Shown piece by piece: positions 14,186 through 27,214 of a DNA stretch of 64,000 bases. Positions within the stretch are counted from its first letter, which is position 1; each line of letters opens with the position of its first letter. Location of the stretch: positions 34,725,941-34,789,940 of the forward strand of contig NC_031799.1 of NCBI RefSeq assembly GCF_001522545.3. Direction: 5' to 3'. The notes under the pieces were generated by a model that was not told where the DNA came from, made no database searches, and saw only the letters and a program-made list of their open reading frames with translations. Source of the stretch: Parus major. Its lineage: Eukaryota > Chordata > Aves > Passeriformes > Paridae. The position numbers were made by a program, and so were the translations under genes.

Positions 14186-14932
14186 ATGCAGCTTTGTGGC
14201 TGCCTGAGCAACTGAAGACCTTTGGTAATCTTCAGGCTGTGCATTTCTGTTCCTCTACTTGCTGATATAAGTTGATATTAACAAAAAAAAATCGACTTAA
14301 TCAGGTGGCAGGCTTGATGCCTGTTTATATGTCACCCTACTTGACTTGCTTTATATTGTCCTAATCATGAATGATTCAGGATGTATCTTTTCGTGCTCAG
14401 TTCAGCTCCATGTGATTCTTGAGACATTAAATAAAAGCCGTGTCTTATCAATTCACTTCAGCAGCCCACAGGGTGGTATGTACATTAGAGAATTGATTTT
14501 GAGAAGTTTGCCAGTCTACTTTATTGCTTATGCTGCTGTTTGTAGTATTTTTTGCAAAATAGGCAACTAAATGAACTTACAAAACACTAAATTAACTTGC
14601 AAAGGGAAAGTTACCTCATTCATGAGCTTAGTTGGGATGTTTGTGAAAACACTGGGAGGAGGTTGAGGTAGAGAATGGTACCTGTGGTTATTTGGCAGTC
14701 TGGTGGTGGTTACATTCAGCTTGTATGTGCATTGCTCAAACTGCTAAACATCAGCAGTTAGCTTAGTGAAGAACATCTCTTTTGTTTAGTATCCTTCTTA
14801 CTGCAGAAGGTAAAGAAGATCTTTTCCCTCTGCTTGCTTTCACTACAAGGCTAGGCTCTTTGTGTCTTGGTTTCCAAACACCATTCCTTTAGGGATGAAG
14901 AGAAATTTCATATTCAAGGCTTGTAGTATTTC

Positions 14933-14954
14933 CTCCAGTTCTGTAGAACTGGAG
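14933..14954. repeat. 22-bp palindrome
   Basis: ctccagttct (14933-14942) and agaactggag (14945-14954) are perfect reverse complements separated by gt. The inner agaac/gttct half-sites resemble a steroid receptor palindrome, but the 2-bp spacing is not the usual 3, so no site is claimed. Confidence 0.7.
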
Positions 14955-16439
14955 TAAGCACTTCCAGACAAAAGTCTGTGATTAAAACAAAACACATTCT
15001 TCTTTATGAATGAAGAGTTAATTTTCTGTGAAATACTAAGATTAGCTTTTTTTGCTTGCTTTATTCAGAATCATGATATGTTTCATACAGTGTAATAAGG
15101 TTTTTTTGTTCTCACTAATTTGTGAAATGCTTGTTTAGGGTGTGTGCATGTGTTCTTGGTAAGCACTTAATAAACTAGATTGATCTTTTTGGCAAAGGCT
15201 GCATTGTGTAGAACAAATTAAACCTGAAATAACAGTTGTTTCAGATTATTTTTCTGAAAGCGTAATTGCATATATTCTTCTTCCTACTGGCTGCTGAAAT
15301 GGGTTTCCCAATAATGTTTTATTATTCTGGTTTATTTCAACAGTACATATATAGTAGTTTTGTTTCCATTCCACTGACAAACCTAGAGCCTCCAGTGGTA
15401 ATTCTTTACTAGCAATTTTTTATAATTGTAATAACCATGGAACTTTGTGAAATATAGTGGAAATATTTTCCCAAAGTTTACATGCTATAAATAAAATCCC
15501 AATTTTCTTTTTTCTGCAGAAACATTTATGTTTTTTTCCCAGGAAAAAGGAAGTGCAAATTGATATTTTTGATCAACAAATAAATTCTGAATTCCCTATC
15601 TGTTAGAACATAACTGAATGCTTTGATATCTGGATTTTATAAGACTCTTGCTTCTTTTTTAATCTCCATCAGTGCTAAGAATTTGGACATATGCTAGAAT
15701 GCTAATTAAGGCACTTGAACATATTTAAGCAAGTGCTTATGTCCTATTTTAGCTGTGTGTGGCAAGGGTAAATGGAACTAAACCACTACGTTGCCATCCT
15801 GAAAGGGATTTAGGAGTCTAATGGTCCATCACTTGTTCTTCTTTGCCTACAACTGATAGTAGTGGAGCCATGGTTGTACTCCAAGGACCAGCTTTACTGA
15901 GTCCCCTTCATAGACTGGGTCGCCTCATGTGGCCTAAGGTACAGTCTTGTGTACAGACTTATCTTTGAACAGCTTTCAGAACAGTTTATAGGCACTCATG
16001 AACATAAGGTGTCAGGATTTTGGGTGTATTTAGGAAATAAAGTACCACTTAACTGTCAGGTCCAAAAGATTTCATTGTCTGAATCAGAAACTTCAGCTTT
16101 TGCTCTTGTGTTGAATCCTTGCAACAATGCTGAAGGGACTGCTAACTGATATGGGTCTTCATATCTTTACTGGGATTTTTACTGGGATCAGATTCTGGCA
16201 CAGTGACTTTATTATCATCTCTAAACACACAGAAAAAAAGAAAACAGTTAACATTGTGGTTAATAAATATTTAATCTCTTTTTAAAAAAATTATGTCACT
16301 TAGGTGGCTATGAAAAAAGATCAGAATTTTTAAAACAGTGACTTGTAGGTGTCACCCAAAGGATGCAAACAATACAAGCTTGCATTACATAAGCAAAAAG
16401 GCAATTCAAGGCCAAGCATTTCCTTTCCGCCTTTTCTTC

Positions 16440-17250
16440 ATTTTTCCTAGTTCCATGCTGGTGTGTTTTTATGCAAAACCAAGCATCTTTTGTGTTCAGA
16501 GAAAGGAGTAATAGAAGTGTCGGTGTTTGTTAACAGATTTGACAAACTGTGGCAGCAAAAGCTATCTTTTTTATATTTTGGCATGAACAGTCACCCTTTT
16601 ATTGGGCCATTAATGCTATTTCAGAGCGTCACGCTGTATCCACAGGCAATAATTTAGCAGTTGTTTATCAGGAGCTTTCATAAAGCTTTGAATAGTATTA
16701 TAACATTCAGTAACACTAGCAACAGCATTTTGGAAAACATGCCAGTTTACATGGGATATCCATGAATATAGTTGTTCGGGAATGCATGACCCATATAACC
16801 TATAAATGTAATTGGAATTTACAGTGCTGGCATAGGCTGATGGATAGCAGATTAGAGCCCTGATTAACCATGTGATTCACAGGCTGGGAATATATTGTCC
16901 TAAGAAAGATTCATTAGATGCAATCAGAATTTCAAGTGGTCAGATGAAATTCAAGTGTGCTGTTTGCTTTCCTTCCCCCTCATCCCCCGCCCCCTGTGTT
17001 TTTCTTTTTAGGTTGCCCTCTTACTCATTTATTTATTTATTTTATTTCCAGAGCTGGAAAATACTACTTTGATGAATCTGTTCTTCACCCTAAAGCTGTC
17101 TGTCTGTTATTCATCAGAAAGCAGGTCGCAGTTCAGTGAGCAGAAGAAAAGATTTTAATAGAAGCTGTGCCAAGGGCTGTAATGCATCATTTTAGGGCCC
17201 TAATTACATTACAATGACAAATATCAATGGTGACAACAGCAATAACCTAC
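16440..17250. promoter_or_regulatory. candidate conserved noncoding block
   Basis: The stretch has the texture of vertebrate conserved noncoding DNA. Homeodomain-like cores occur at about 16605-16613 (gccattaat) and 17201-17211 (taattacatta). Several CpGs are retained, for example gagcgtcacgc at 16624-16634. Apart from a TTTA microsatellite near 17026-17049 there is little simple sequence. Developmental regulators such as TLE4 often carry enhancers in long introns. This is pattern recognition only. No alignment was possible, and the borders are approximate. Confidence 0.25.
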
Positions 17251-17586
17251 ATCCTTTAATGGCTATGCTGGAAAAGGAGTTTGGGCACTGTGCCATCAGA
17301 TTAGACTTGGTTTCAAAACGTAAACCATTAGAAGTGTGTGTGTCCGTAGCATTGCTGGCTGATAACTGAAGCCCAGTGGAAGGGCCTGTCAATAAATGAA
17401 GCCTCTCTACAGCCTGGTCCTGCAGGACAAAAGAAGTAAAATTAGATGACTGTGGGAGCAGCCATGTTTCCGAGGCAGCTTTGACTTTCCATGTGAGGAA
17501 TTGGATGCCTGGTTTTATGAAATCATACTTTTTCCTTCTGTCAGTTAGACTGATTGTGGAAACCCATTGACCTGGTGCCTAATAGG

Positions 17587-17606
17587 AAAAAAAAAAAAAA
17601 AAAAAA
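17587..17606. repeat. A homopolymer, 20 bp
   Basis: This is an uninterrupted A run after cctaatagg. It could be a retroposition tail on the plus strand, but the upstream sequence shows no recognisable LINE, SINE or mRNA copy. Confidence 0.9.
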
Positions 17607-18784
17607 GCATTCCTAAGTTGTTCAAATCTAGGGTTTTAAAAATGTATGTAAATAGAAATGTGGAGTTGGGCTTTACCTTGTCAGAGTTTGTATTTTAGGC
17701 AAAGAAGAATGAGTTTCCAGGCTTCCTCAGGGGAACTAGGAAAAGGTCTATTGAGATGCTAGTCTATGCCATCAGTACCTACACCTTCAAGCTTCAGGGC
17801 AGCGTCTCAAGGAACTCACTCAACTGGCTTCTGGCAGCCAACCCCTTTCTCTTGTGTTTTGTGGAAGACAAGCCTGTGGCATTATCTCCTGCAGTAAATT
17901 GTTGAAACAGTTGCAGTATTGAGACGGAGTGTACTTCATATTTACCTTGTGAAAATGTCTGGTGTGAGACTTTTCTTGGTACAGAACATGTACCTTCCTA
18001 TCATTTGTGCATGTACACAGTGTTTTCCATCATGCCTTCAGACTGGATGTGGTCTCCAAATGTAGGCAGTCCATGTCTCAGTCACGCTGTGTCTCTGCAG
18101 TCTGCTGCTGCTCAGCTCAGCTGTTTCCTCGCTGCCTGAGGTTGGGGGATGACAAAAGGTAACTGTATGCACAACCATGCAACTGGGGATGCTCTTCATT
18201 AGGGAAAGTGAGGACTGTTTTAATAAGGAAAAAATGCAAACACTTTGGCATAGCAAAGGCTTTTTGGCTTTGTTGTGACCGGCCTAGTAGAGAAATGCTG
18301 CTGAGGAATGTTTCAGCTTTAGTTGAAGTTGTATTAGCTCCTTTTCCATAGGCCGAGCTGGGTGGTGTCTCCATCAGCTCACTTCCCTGCATACAGCATG
18401 AAAGGACTCGTTCTGCACTCCAGTGGGATTGATATGAAGAGATTTATTGCAGTTGTGTAACTGCGCATATTCAGCCGCCTGTTTTCACTTACAGCTTTTT
18501 GAAAACTCTTTTTTTTAGTTGAACATTTCCCAGGTTCAGAATCTGCCAGAGGTGAATTTTTATATAAATACCAAGCAAATATATTTCAGCCACATTTTGG
18601 CCAGAAGAGCAGTAGAAGAGAGACATGCTTCTGTTGGGGAGGGCGGAGAGAAGTGATCAAAAGAAAGACATCATAACTGAAATAACTTGAAGTATCTATG
18701 GTTGAGTACCTTACTTGAGAAGAAATGCCTCAAAGTGAATTGAATAAAATTATTTTTGTTGACTAAGCTATATCCTAGCTGAAC

Positions 18785-18897
18785 AGTAATTTACGGGTTT
18801 GATTGCGAAGCCAGTGAAGTTTTACAGCCTGTGTTACCCAGGAGGTCAGAAAAGACAATTGTAACAGTCCCTTCTGGCCTTAAAATCTATGAATCTG
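18785..18897 (+). mobile_element. old CR1-type LINE 3' end
   Basis: The segment ending cccttctggccttaaaatct plus atgaatctg matches the 3' end of the older CR1 lineages common in turtles, crocodilians and birds: aggtcagaaaagacaattgtaacag, then the ttctggccttaaaatctatgaat block. The terminal repeat at the right gives a plus orientation. It is about 110 bp and 5'-truncated. The left end is a guess. Confidence 0.7.
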
Positions 18898-20557
18898 CAA
18901 GCTTTTTAAAATTAGACACTGAGCTTCTGCATGGCACTTGGAGCTGGTTTTGTTCTCAGTTCCTTAGCAGTGCAGTAAAGATATCCAGCTAATGTAGCTG
19001 AGGTAGAAGAGTGTTTTTCCAAAGGCACCCCCATGGAGCTGTGCAGGGCAAGGTTGTGACAGGCATTTTTAAAGATGAGGAGGAGTTGTTTTGCAGCAGA
19101 AGAAAGCATGATGTGTCTTTTTTTACTTTTTTTATGAAGGCACATATGTGTGCTAAATAGCAGGTCAGAGTGACTTCAGCTTATGCCAGGACAGGGGCAC
19201 TTGGGAACTTTCTGCTCATGTGGAAAAGCCTGGAAGAATAGAATGTGTCGTTTTCTCTCTGGCTTTAGGGCACTCAGGAGATTTCTCCAAAAAATACAGC
19301 ATTGTGGCTGGAACCCAAAATTTGGAAATGACTAGATTAATGGTGCTTGAACCACTAAGAACAGGTATTTCCAGCTGTGCCTTGTATTACAGTCTACATT
19401 TCCTTAATCAAATACTGTTATTCAAGTAATGCTGTATTGGATTGTGCAGGCTTTCTGGCTGAAGCTTAGGTGCACACAGCTTGTCACTCCCTGTGCTGCT
19501 TTGTGTAGCAGTCAGTTAATAATTTTCCTTGTCAACTAGTGTAGTAAATGCTGTCTGTTTAAAGGAATATTTAAATTTTGCCTTGTGGGATATCTATATT
19601 ATAGGTGCATTTGAAATTTGTGAATAATTTAGATTTTTGCTGGACAGAACATAATATAAAGTATACTATAAGGTACCTGTGCTGCTCAATAAATAGAAAA
19701 GCTGTGGTAGACAAATACAAAAAAAATTATTAAAATGCATAAATTTAATGAGATGAGGACTTGCATAAACAGTGAAGACCAGTGGGGAGATACAAGGACA
19801 GTTTAACATAGAAATTGCTATATAAATATCATGTGGGAATCTTGATGGGTTTCAGAGAGTGGAAGAAGCAGTATTCCAAAATAGCATGTACTAGCTCGTG
19901 TGTATCACACAGTATGCACAAGGGGGCAGAGTTAGTTTCACATGTGCTCTTACCTCTTGCAGTCCATGTCTGCTGGTTACATAGCTCTCTAACTGTAATA
20001 TTCCTTGAACCCAGATTTACTATATTTAATACTTCTGACTTTTTACTGTTACTTGTGAGCCTTTCTGATCTATAGATTCTTTTCCAAGTGTTTGCCATTT
20101 AAAAGACAGCATAGCTAAAAGGCTGGAAGGTTTGCATTTAGAAGAAGGAATACTAAATTGCATGTTAGTATGTGTTCATCATATGATTTGTGACTTTGTA
20201 AAAGGCAAAGCATTCTGTCCGATCATAAAATGAGGATCCCGGCTAGAATTTATTGTAAGAAAACGATGATTTATGGTAGAAAAGTCTGTGTGGCTTTGAA
20301 TATTCTGCTTCTGGGGCTGTATTTCTTACGTTATCTAAACAGATTTTCTCTGTATCTGTTGAGATTTTCAGATTAAATACAGAGAATAATAATTGATCTC
20401 TGGTGTGAAAATAAAACATCAATTATTATTAGTATGTGGTTACTGTTGCCACATGAAGGTAACTACTACTAACTAGGAGAATAGACAACAGAAGTGTGTT
20501 ACGGGACTGCAGTATTCCTTTCCAAAATATATGGTAGAATGATTATCAGTGAGATTG

Positions 20558-20620
20558 TATATTACAGTGCTAATGTTCTCATGATATGCTATATATTACA
20601 ATGCTAATGTTCTCATGATA
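20558..20620. repeat. 29-bp tandem duplication, one mismatch
   Basis: Positions 20558-20586 and 20592-20620 share 28 of 29 bases (tatattacagtgctaatg versus tatattacaatgctaatg, then identical). The period is 34 bp. It is a recent local duplication about 0.4 kb before exon A and does not touch the acceptor. Confidence 0.9.
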
Positions 20621-21032
20621 CTGTTACAAGTAAATGGTGTGTTTGTTCCCTTTGCTTACAATGACAGCGCTCTTATTTGAAATGATCCTTCCTTTTGCGT
20701 CGTAGGAGTTTAGTTTAATACACAGAGTTTTGTTGATGTTTTTTGTTACACCTCCTGAAGATTCTGTTCTTTAAATTCCTGTTACTATGTAATCAAAACT
20801 AACTACTCTTTGTATCAGTTCTAAATAGTGGCTTTTAAGGAGAATATTTTAGCCAGAAATTACTAGCTTCCTAAGTACATTTGGATCTGTGATTTTGTTA
20901 TTTTGAGAATATCTCTTGGCCAGAGGACAGCCAGTTGAAAAAAAGCAAACAAATGTCTCTTTAGGGTTCATGGGTGACAGTTGCATTTGAGAATTTATGT
21001 AATTGAGCTTCTCTTTTTTTTGTGACTTGCAG

Positions 21033-21095
21033 GCAGAAATTGTCAAGAGGCTGAATGCTATATGTGCACAAGTCATTCCCTTCCTGTCCCAAGAG
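21033..21095 (+). CDS. TLE4: TLE4 exon A: Q domain, start of second helix
   Basis: This 63-nt exon is phase 0 at both ends and encodes 21 residues beginning AEIVKRLNAICAQVIPF and ending LSQE, essentially invariant in vertebrate TLE1-4. It corresponds to about residues 85-105, in the second amphipathic helix of the glutamine-rich Q domain that builds the TLE tetramer and contacts TCF/LEF. The regularly spaced I, V, L and I residues fit a coiled coil. The acceptor is ttgtgacttgcag ending at 21032 and the donor GAG|gtaggt begins at 21096. Because the exon is symmetric, skipping it would keep frame but delete part of the tetramer core. The sequence alone does not separate TLE paralogues here; exon C does. 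No break or odd residue is seen. Confidence 0.95.
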
Positions 21096-24000
21096 GTAGG
21101 TAGTCATTTGTACTGCTTCTGATATAAACGATTGCATCATTGTATCTATTACAAAAGTGGGACTTTGTGTTGAACCTATTTCCTTATGAAACTCTTGGCT
21201 CTTGTAAATGACTTTCCATTGTGCTGTTATCACTTTATCATCGTTATCTTCTTCAAGCCTATTATAATATCATTTAGATATATTTATGAGATGGAATGTG
21301 TTGTAATGTCAAAGCAGAATTTCAGTTTAAATATTTTTCTTTAACGTACAGTATAGTTTTTCTTGCAATTATGATTTTGTGGGTCTGAAACCAAAGACAG
21401 CTGGCAAAAATGCTAGAAAGGCATAATTTGTGCTACATCCTTGGCAATGAACATTAAAGTTCGGCATAAACTTCTGTTTTGGTACATGAATAATGATGTT
21501 CAACACTGCAGGCATAGAAACACAGTTTTTATGTTGGCTTTTTTCTCTCTGTGTCCCCGATTACTTACTACCTTAAATCCTTTTATGTTTTTGCGTATTT
21601 GGGGAATATAAGCAGAAAATTGAAACTCACTGTGAGCTAATTTCTCTAAGCATTAATTTTCTCCAAATTATGATTTGCTGGAATTACTGTGAGTGCATTG
21701 TAGATAATTTAAGAGGCGCTGGGATTTGGGGGAGTTGATGGGAGCTAATGCAGAAGCTTCCGAGCAACTGGACTGTGTGAAATAAATAGGAAGTGTGGTT
21801 CATGAAAGGAAACCTTGGGTGCATAGTGGCTTCCCTTGTCCACCCCTCTGAAGGAAAGGGACTGGAGACTGGGATCTGCTGGTGAGGGTTAGTGTAAATC
21901 AGTTTAGCACGTGGTTTCATTTCAGTGCAAAATGTAGCTGCGAAGACAAAACTTGGAAGGTGTATTTTTGGGTATTGGGTCTGTACAACATCATGCCTGA
22001 GAACACAGTGTGAGTTTCTCCTGGCTTTTCAGTTGTTACATAAAATGCCAATGCTTTTCAAGAGAGCTGCTTAGCCTGCTGCAAATGAGTGGCTGTGTGC
22101 TCCATGTTGCTGTTCAGCTAATGAGCTTTGTGCGGGCCACGTTTGTGTGTATCTGTGTGTGTTTGAAACAAGAATAACGCCGTCAAAGCTAGAACCTGAC
22201 AGTGTTTGTGAGTACTCACTGTACTCTCTGCTTATTAAGATGGATTTGTGGAAGCTAAGAGATGTGTAATGTTCTTGCTCCATTGCTGGAGGATCAGAAT
22301 TTGAGTCCTGCACAGATCTAAAACAGGTAGCTGTTTTGTACTTTCGCTGCTTCAGAGTCTCTATAGGTGTAGTTACATGGGGCTTTTTTTTGTTGTTGTG
22401 CAGAGATATTTTACCATCTATAGACAGGGGGGAAGGATTGAGAGAGGAAGCATAAAAAAGCTTTTTATGTGCTTTGACAGTGCAACTGCCAGTGACTGTT
22501 TTTGTAATGGGTTTGGGAAAATCTTGATGATTGACCTCTTCTAGTAAGAATACATGTTAAAGTCAGTTTATTTTGACATACAACAATGTGTCAGAAGATA
22601 ACTAAGCTTCAAATTCGAGTATACTGATAGTCTTGGTTCCTCTCTAATTTGTGTCTTTAAGAAGTTAATGTCTTAATGGAAGTCTATTTATTTCATCATC
22701 CAGATTAATAGAGAATTGAATTGCAGCGTGCTCTTGCTGTTTATGCATTTTACATACAGTCTAATTGTGGAATAGTGGCTGAAAAATGTGATCAGGCTTC
22801 TTTATATTGTGCCTGAGGGAAAAATGAACAAAATACAGTGGTTGCATGCACTGATGGCAAGATTATTGCCTCATAATAGCGCCAGGTTAACTTGTCTTAT
22901 TGCTTGTTAACTTCGTAAGGAATCAATGGCTTGTGATAACTCACTTAGAAGTAAGAAATTGTGGGCAAAATCACTAGAGATCTTGTAAAAAGGATGCATT
23001 TATAATACATCACCCCACTGTGTACTACTGTCTGCTTTGTTTCTGGGGGAAATCCAGTAAAGTATTCAGTACATTCTCCAGGCCTCAGTCAGTTTTATTG
23101 TGCTGTACATCATCTAAGCATATATTTAAAACAATGTTTCTAACCTGCCTAAACACACAGTCAACTGGTACCTTGTTTTTACTTTTATTCGAGTTTAGGC
23201 AGACTGTAAAAAACAGCACCAAGAAATAAATACAAACTTCCCATTTTTGCAGGAAAGAGTGACTCTGTGGTCAGAAATGTGAGATGGACCTCAGGGGTAA
23301 TTTGTGTTTGATTTCTGCTGTGGTTTTGGACTTCTTGTGTTGCAACAGTCATTTTCCACCTCTATGTGATGTTGTGAGATACCAATGTGCTCAGAGTAGT
23401 TCCTGTTGTATAAGACGAAAGGGGTGCTTGCAAAGGGTGTAGGTTGTGGTCATTCAGTTGATTTAGTTTTGATCTGTTGCATTTGGTAGATAGTTCAATG
23501 TTGCCTTGCTTGAATGATCTAGCCGGTACAGTGTAATTAATTTTGTATCTATAGCCATAGATAGTGTCTCTGCTAGTTGACACTTCTTAGCTGGATTTAC
23601 CAGCTTCAGCAGAGTATGACACTTACCCAGCCCGGTGGCTTTCAAGTTGGGGCTAGTTCCTGTCTGCTCAAGGTGGTATGTGTGGCTGGTTGCAACCTTT
23701 GGCTGTTGCTGTGGGCTAAGTGCTGAATGTCCTCAAGTGCTGGATAGTGGCATTTCTTCAGTGCATCCGGAGATGTGTATCACAGTTACCTTATTTTGAG
23801 TAAATACTGTCTGTGTTTATATTCATGAAACACATGCAAGCTGGCTGATGTACAGCAAATGCTGTAAGTTGTGGCAACTTGGAGCTCATCACTATTTGCA
23901 GAAGCTGCTTGAGAAGCCCATATTGATCCCTGTCAACTTACGTGCCTCAATGTAAGCATTTTGTAAGACTGAAGGAGGCTGTAATAAACCTTTTTGGAAG

Positions 24001-24970
24001 GATCACTTTCTCTTTCAAATGCCAGTGAACTAGCTAATAACAAGCTAGATGGGTTGTTTTTTAACAGGCATCTTCAGTTCCCTGTGCACATTAAGGTGGT
24101 CAGATGTAGTTACTAGTATAATAAAATGCCAAGCACTGGCATGCATACATGTAAACAAACAAAGGAAATTCTGCTTGGCGTCTTCTCTTTTCAAACCTTT
24201 TGATATCACTTGATGGTTTTTCCTTTTAAGAGATTGATGTGGGCTATAATATGCTTACTCTTCTTTGTACATGCTTTCCCTAGAGGTGTTTCTAAGTCTG
24301 GTAAATTTACATGAAGAGATGATCCATTATGTAGAAACAGAGCAGGAGCTCTTACATCCTGATCAAGAGGAACTAGCTTTTGGTCTGAGATTTGAGGTTG
24401 AGAAGACAGAATTATTTGCCTCCATCTTAGACTTGACCCAGACTAGAGCTAAACAGTAAATACAAGGAAGCTCTGAGAGATCTGTAATCCTTCTGCCAAG
24501 GAATGCATCTCATTAGCAATTTATGCATATATTGCTAATAATGCTCTTACATTTTTCTTCAGTAGTTATTATATCTTGTCTGAGTTATGGTGCCTGGAAG
24601 CAGTGACCCAGCTTGTCCCTTCTAGCTTTTGCAGTGTGTGCTGTACTCCATGGTGAATGTGTATTTGCTTTCCAATACTCACTAGCATTTTTGGCAGGGC
24701 CTTGTCTCATTGTGCTGTCTCTAGATAGGGTTTCCGAGAAGGACAGTGCTGCAGCTCTTAAGCAAGACCTGTATTTCCTCTAAACATGTAACAGCAAAAT
24801 AGTACATGTAAGGAATAGCAGAGATTGCTGATTCTTCAAAGCAAATTTTTCAGTGAGTTTTGCTTTGGCTGTTGGTGGCGATCCTGAAGTCAGGCTGTAA
24901 TTAGGGGTTTTTAACACCAGTATAATTGTGTTTGTGCCTGCGGGAATTTTGGCTGCTCGCTTGCTGTCAG

Positions 24971-25023
24971 CACAGCTCCCCTGTCATTGGGAGCTGTGGA
25001 GAGCTCTGACATGGTATAAAAAG
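24971..25023 (+). promoter_or_regulatory. TATA-like motif with upstream inverted repeat
   Basis: cacagctccc (24971-24980) and gggagctgtg (24989-24998) form a perfect 10-bp inverted repeat. Seventeen bases later comes tataaaaag (25015-25023), a strong TATA match. A start here would sit about 4 kb upstream of exon B and could make an N-terminally shortened transcript. TATA-like words are common in AT-rich introns, and no initiator or first exon can be shown, so this is weak. Confidence 0.2.
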
Positions 25024-27214
25024 CCTGGGAATTTTCCACCATGTTGCAGTGCTTGTACATAAGCCAGGGCTAGGTGACAACTGTGTGGTGAGACAATGTG
25101 ATGGTGAAAAAGCCTGTATTCTTCTTGTGGTCTCTGTAGCTGTTGCTACCCGCTGTGAGACTTAAAAGAAGTGATTTTCCAACACGAGGCAAGTACAGAC
25201 ACACCACTCATTATGGAATGCAAAAAGGGGTGAGGAAACAGGAGAAGTTAGAAGGGAGAAACAGTACTAGTCTGCATGACAGGTGGGGCAGGGTATTGAG
25301 CTCATTGCTCTGGCATGTTAAATGCAGTGCAAAATACTGTTTTCCCATAAATGAAAAAAACCCAGATCTGTCATTTGCTTGTGTGCACAGAGGAAGGCTA
25401 GCATTAAATGTGTGTGAAAGTTGCACCCCTGTGTCTATATTTGGCTGGGGATAAAGTAGCCCATTTTTGTTGTTGCTGTTTTTACTTGGCTGTAAATTGC
25501 TACATGATCACTTGGTGGGCAGGTGGATGTGTGCTGCTTGGTTCTAACATAATGCTGTTTGTTGCTGTTGTGCTGGCCCAGGAGGGTGTTCAGGCACATG
25601 GCAGGTGTTGGAACCATCCATCCTTGGGTGACAGTTCAGTTGGTTGCCATCCTGCTCAGCCGGTCCCTGGGCTCCGTGCCTCTCACCTTGGTTTTGGGTT
25701 GCAGTGGGTGCCTGGAGTCATCTGGGCTCCTTCTCTCCGTGTAGAGATCCCCATCTGTTCCTAGAGCCATGGCTGGTAACATGGAGCCCCCAGCCCACCC
25801 CACTTTCAGAAGGACTGTGAGCAGACAGCTCTTCAAACCCTGCATGGACTTTCCTGTGCCTTTTTTCACTCAAGCGTGTGGCTTTTGTCCGTAACTTGAA
25901 GTAGCACCAGGGTCACTTGAGGCATGCCTCTCATGGGCTTTTTTGGGAGCTGAAGAGGTAGGTGCCTTCTCAGTTGTTGCAATGAGCTGGAAGTGGTGGA
26001 AAGGCTAATTACAGACCACCTCTTTTGAGTCTTTTGCATACAAAGCCACTGAAGATCAAATCAATGTTAAAGCAGCTACCACTATGAGAGTTTAATTGCC
26101 TCTACTGTACCTAATTTAAGTTCAATGTTACTAGGCCCTTGGGTTTTCTCCTCTCTGTGAAGTCCTGATCCCAAACCTGTTAGAATCAATGAAGGATGGA
26201 TTTTGTGGCTGCTCTGGCAGAAATCTGAAAGTGGAGTTTTGGTAGTCCATCCCTTGTCCTTCTTTTCCTCTGACCTAAAAATGAAGTAACATTTTCCCCA
26301 AATTTTTTATGTGTTTGCTGTAAGGGAACAGAAAGTGCTCTTGCTTTTGTGGAGTTAACTTATTTTCCAAATCTTGAATGCAAATGGAAGTAATTTTTAC
26401 CATAGTTTTGATAGGTTTACGCCAGCTTTTGTAGAAGCCTTAGAAGTTTTTTCTTCTCCTGGGAACAGGATTCAAGTAAATTGATGTTGGAGTAGAATAC
26501 TCATGTGTACAAGAGCTTTCTTTACCTCAGTGCAAAAAGCATTGCCTGTGAAATTGTATGAAAGAGAAGATGACTAAAAACTTCTCAGTAAATGCTTTTA
26601 TTTAAAAATGTAAATATTTTAAAAACTTTGCTTTGTTCTTTGGGGTTTTTTTTAATTACCTGATGAAAAATTGCGTGATGTGAATGACTTCTACCAGAAA
26701 ATAGTGGTGTAATTTTTATAATCATGCTGTTGACATATAGAGTCATGGGTCACCAGGCTTTCAGCTATATAATTGGTGAAAGCTCTGCCTTTCCTTAACA
26801 AGTGATAACCTGGAGCTGATAATGTGTTATCAGGAACTTGGTGCTCGAATGTCATGATTTCCTTTGGTGTCTGTGGTAGGAATACACTGTATTTTAAATT
26901 TTAAAAAATTTTTTCCTGAATATCAAGAACATGTTTGCAGATGTTCAACCAGTATTTTAGTCTTAACACTGTCTTCTTAAAAGTGGCAGATTGTTTTATA
27001 TTGGCACTATAGTTTTACAAAACTCTGAATGGAACTTCTGTGATTCTATTTACAGCTACAAAGTGGCAGTATTCTAGGTGGTCTTCAGTAATTTCCTTCA
27101 TGCAATTTTTTGCTTAAAAACAAACAAACTCTAAAACCATATTCTTCCTTCTAAATTACAGCCTTCATTACCTGCATTTATCTGTTTTTCTTAGTTGGGA
27201 TCAGAATTTCTTAG

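Larger units (their letters stand above)
1..21032 (+). other. TLE4: intron upstream of exon A, 3' part
   Basis: This 21-kb stretch has no exon I recognise. It ends in a good acceptor: a T-rich tract at about 21011-21021, then gacttgcag ending at 21032. It holds two CR1 3'-end relics (835-912, 18785-18897), two short tandem duplications (1084-1179, 20558-20620), homopolymer runs near 12.5, 13.2 and 17.6 kb, several small hairpins, and a candidate conserved noncoding block at about 16.44-17.25 kb. All open frames are under 125 codons and look random. The donor of this intron lies outside the window. Confidence 0.8.

Noticed and set aside
17587..17606. A20 run considered as the tail of a processed retrocopy
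   Set aside because: The sequence upstream shows no recognisable gene or LINE/SINE copy and no flanking target-site duplication was seen.
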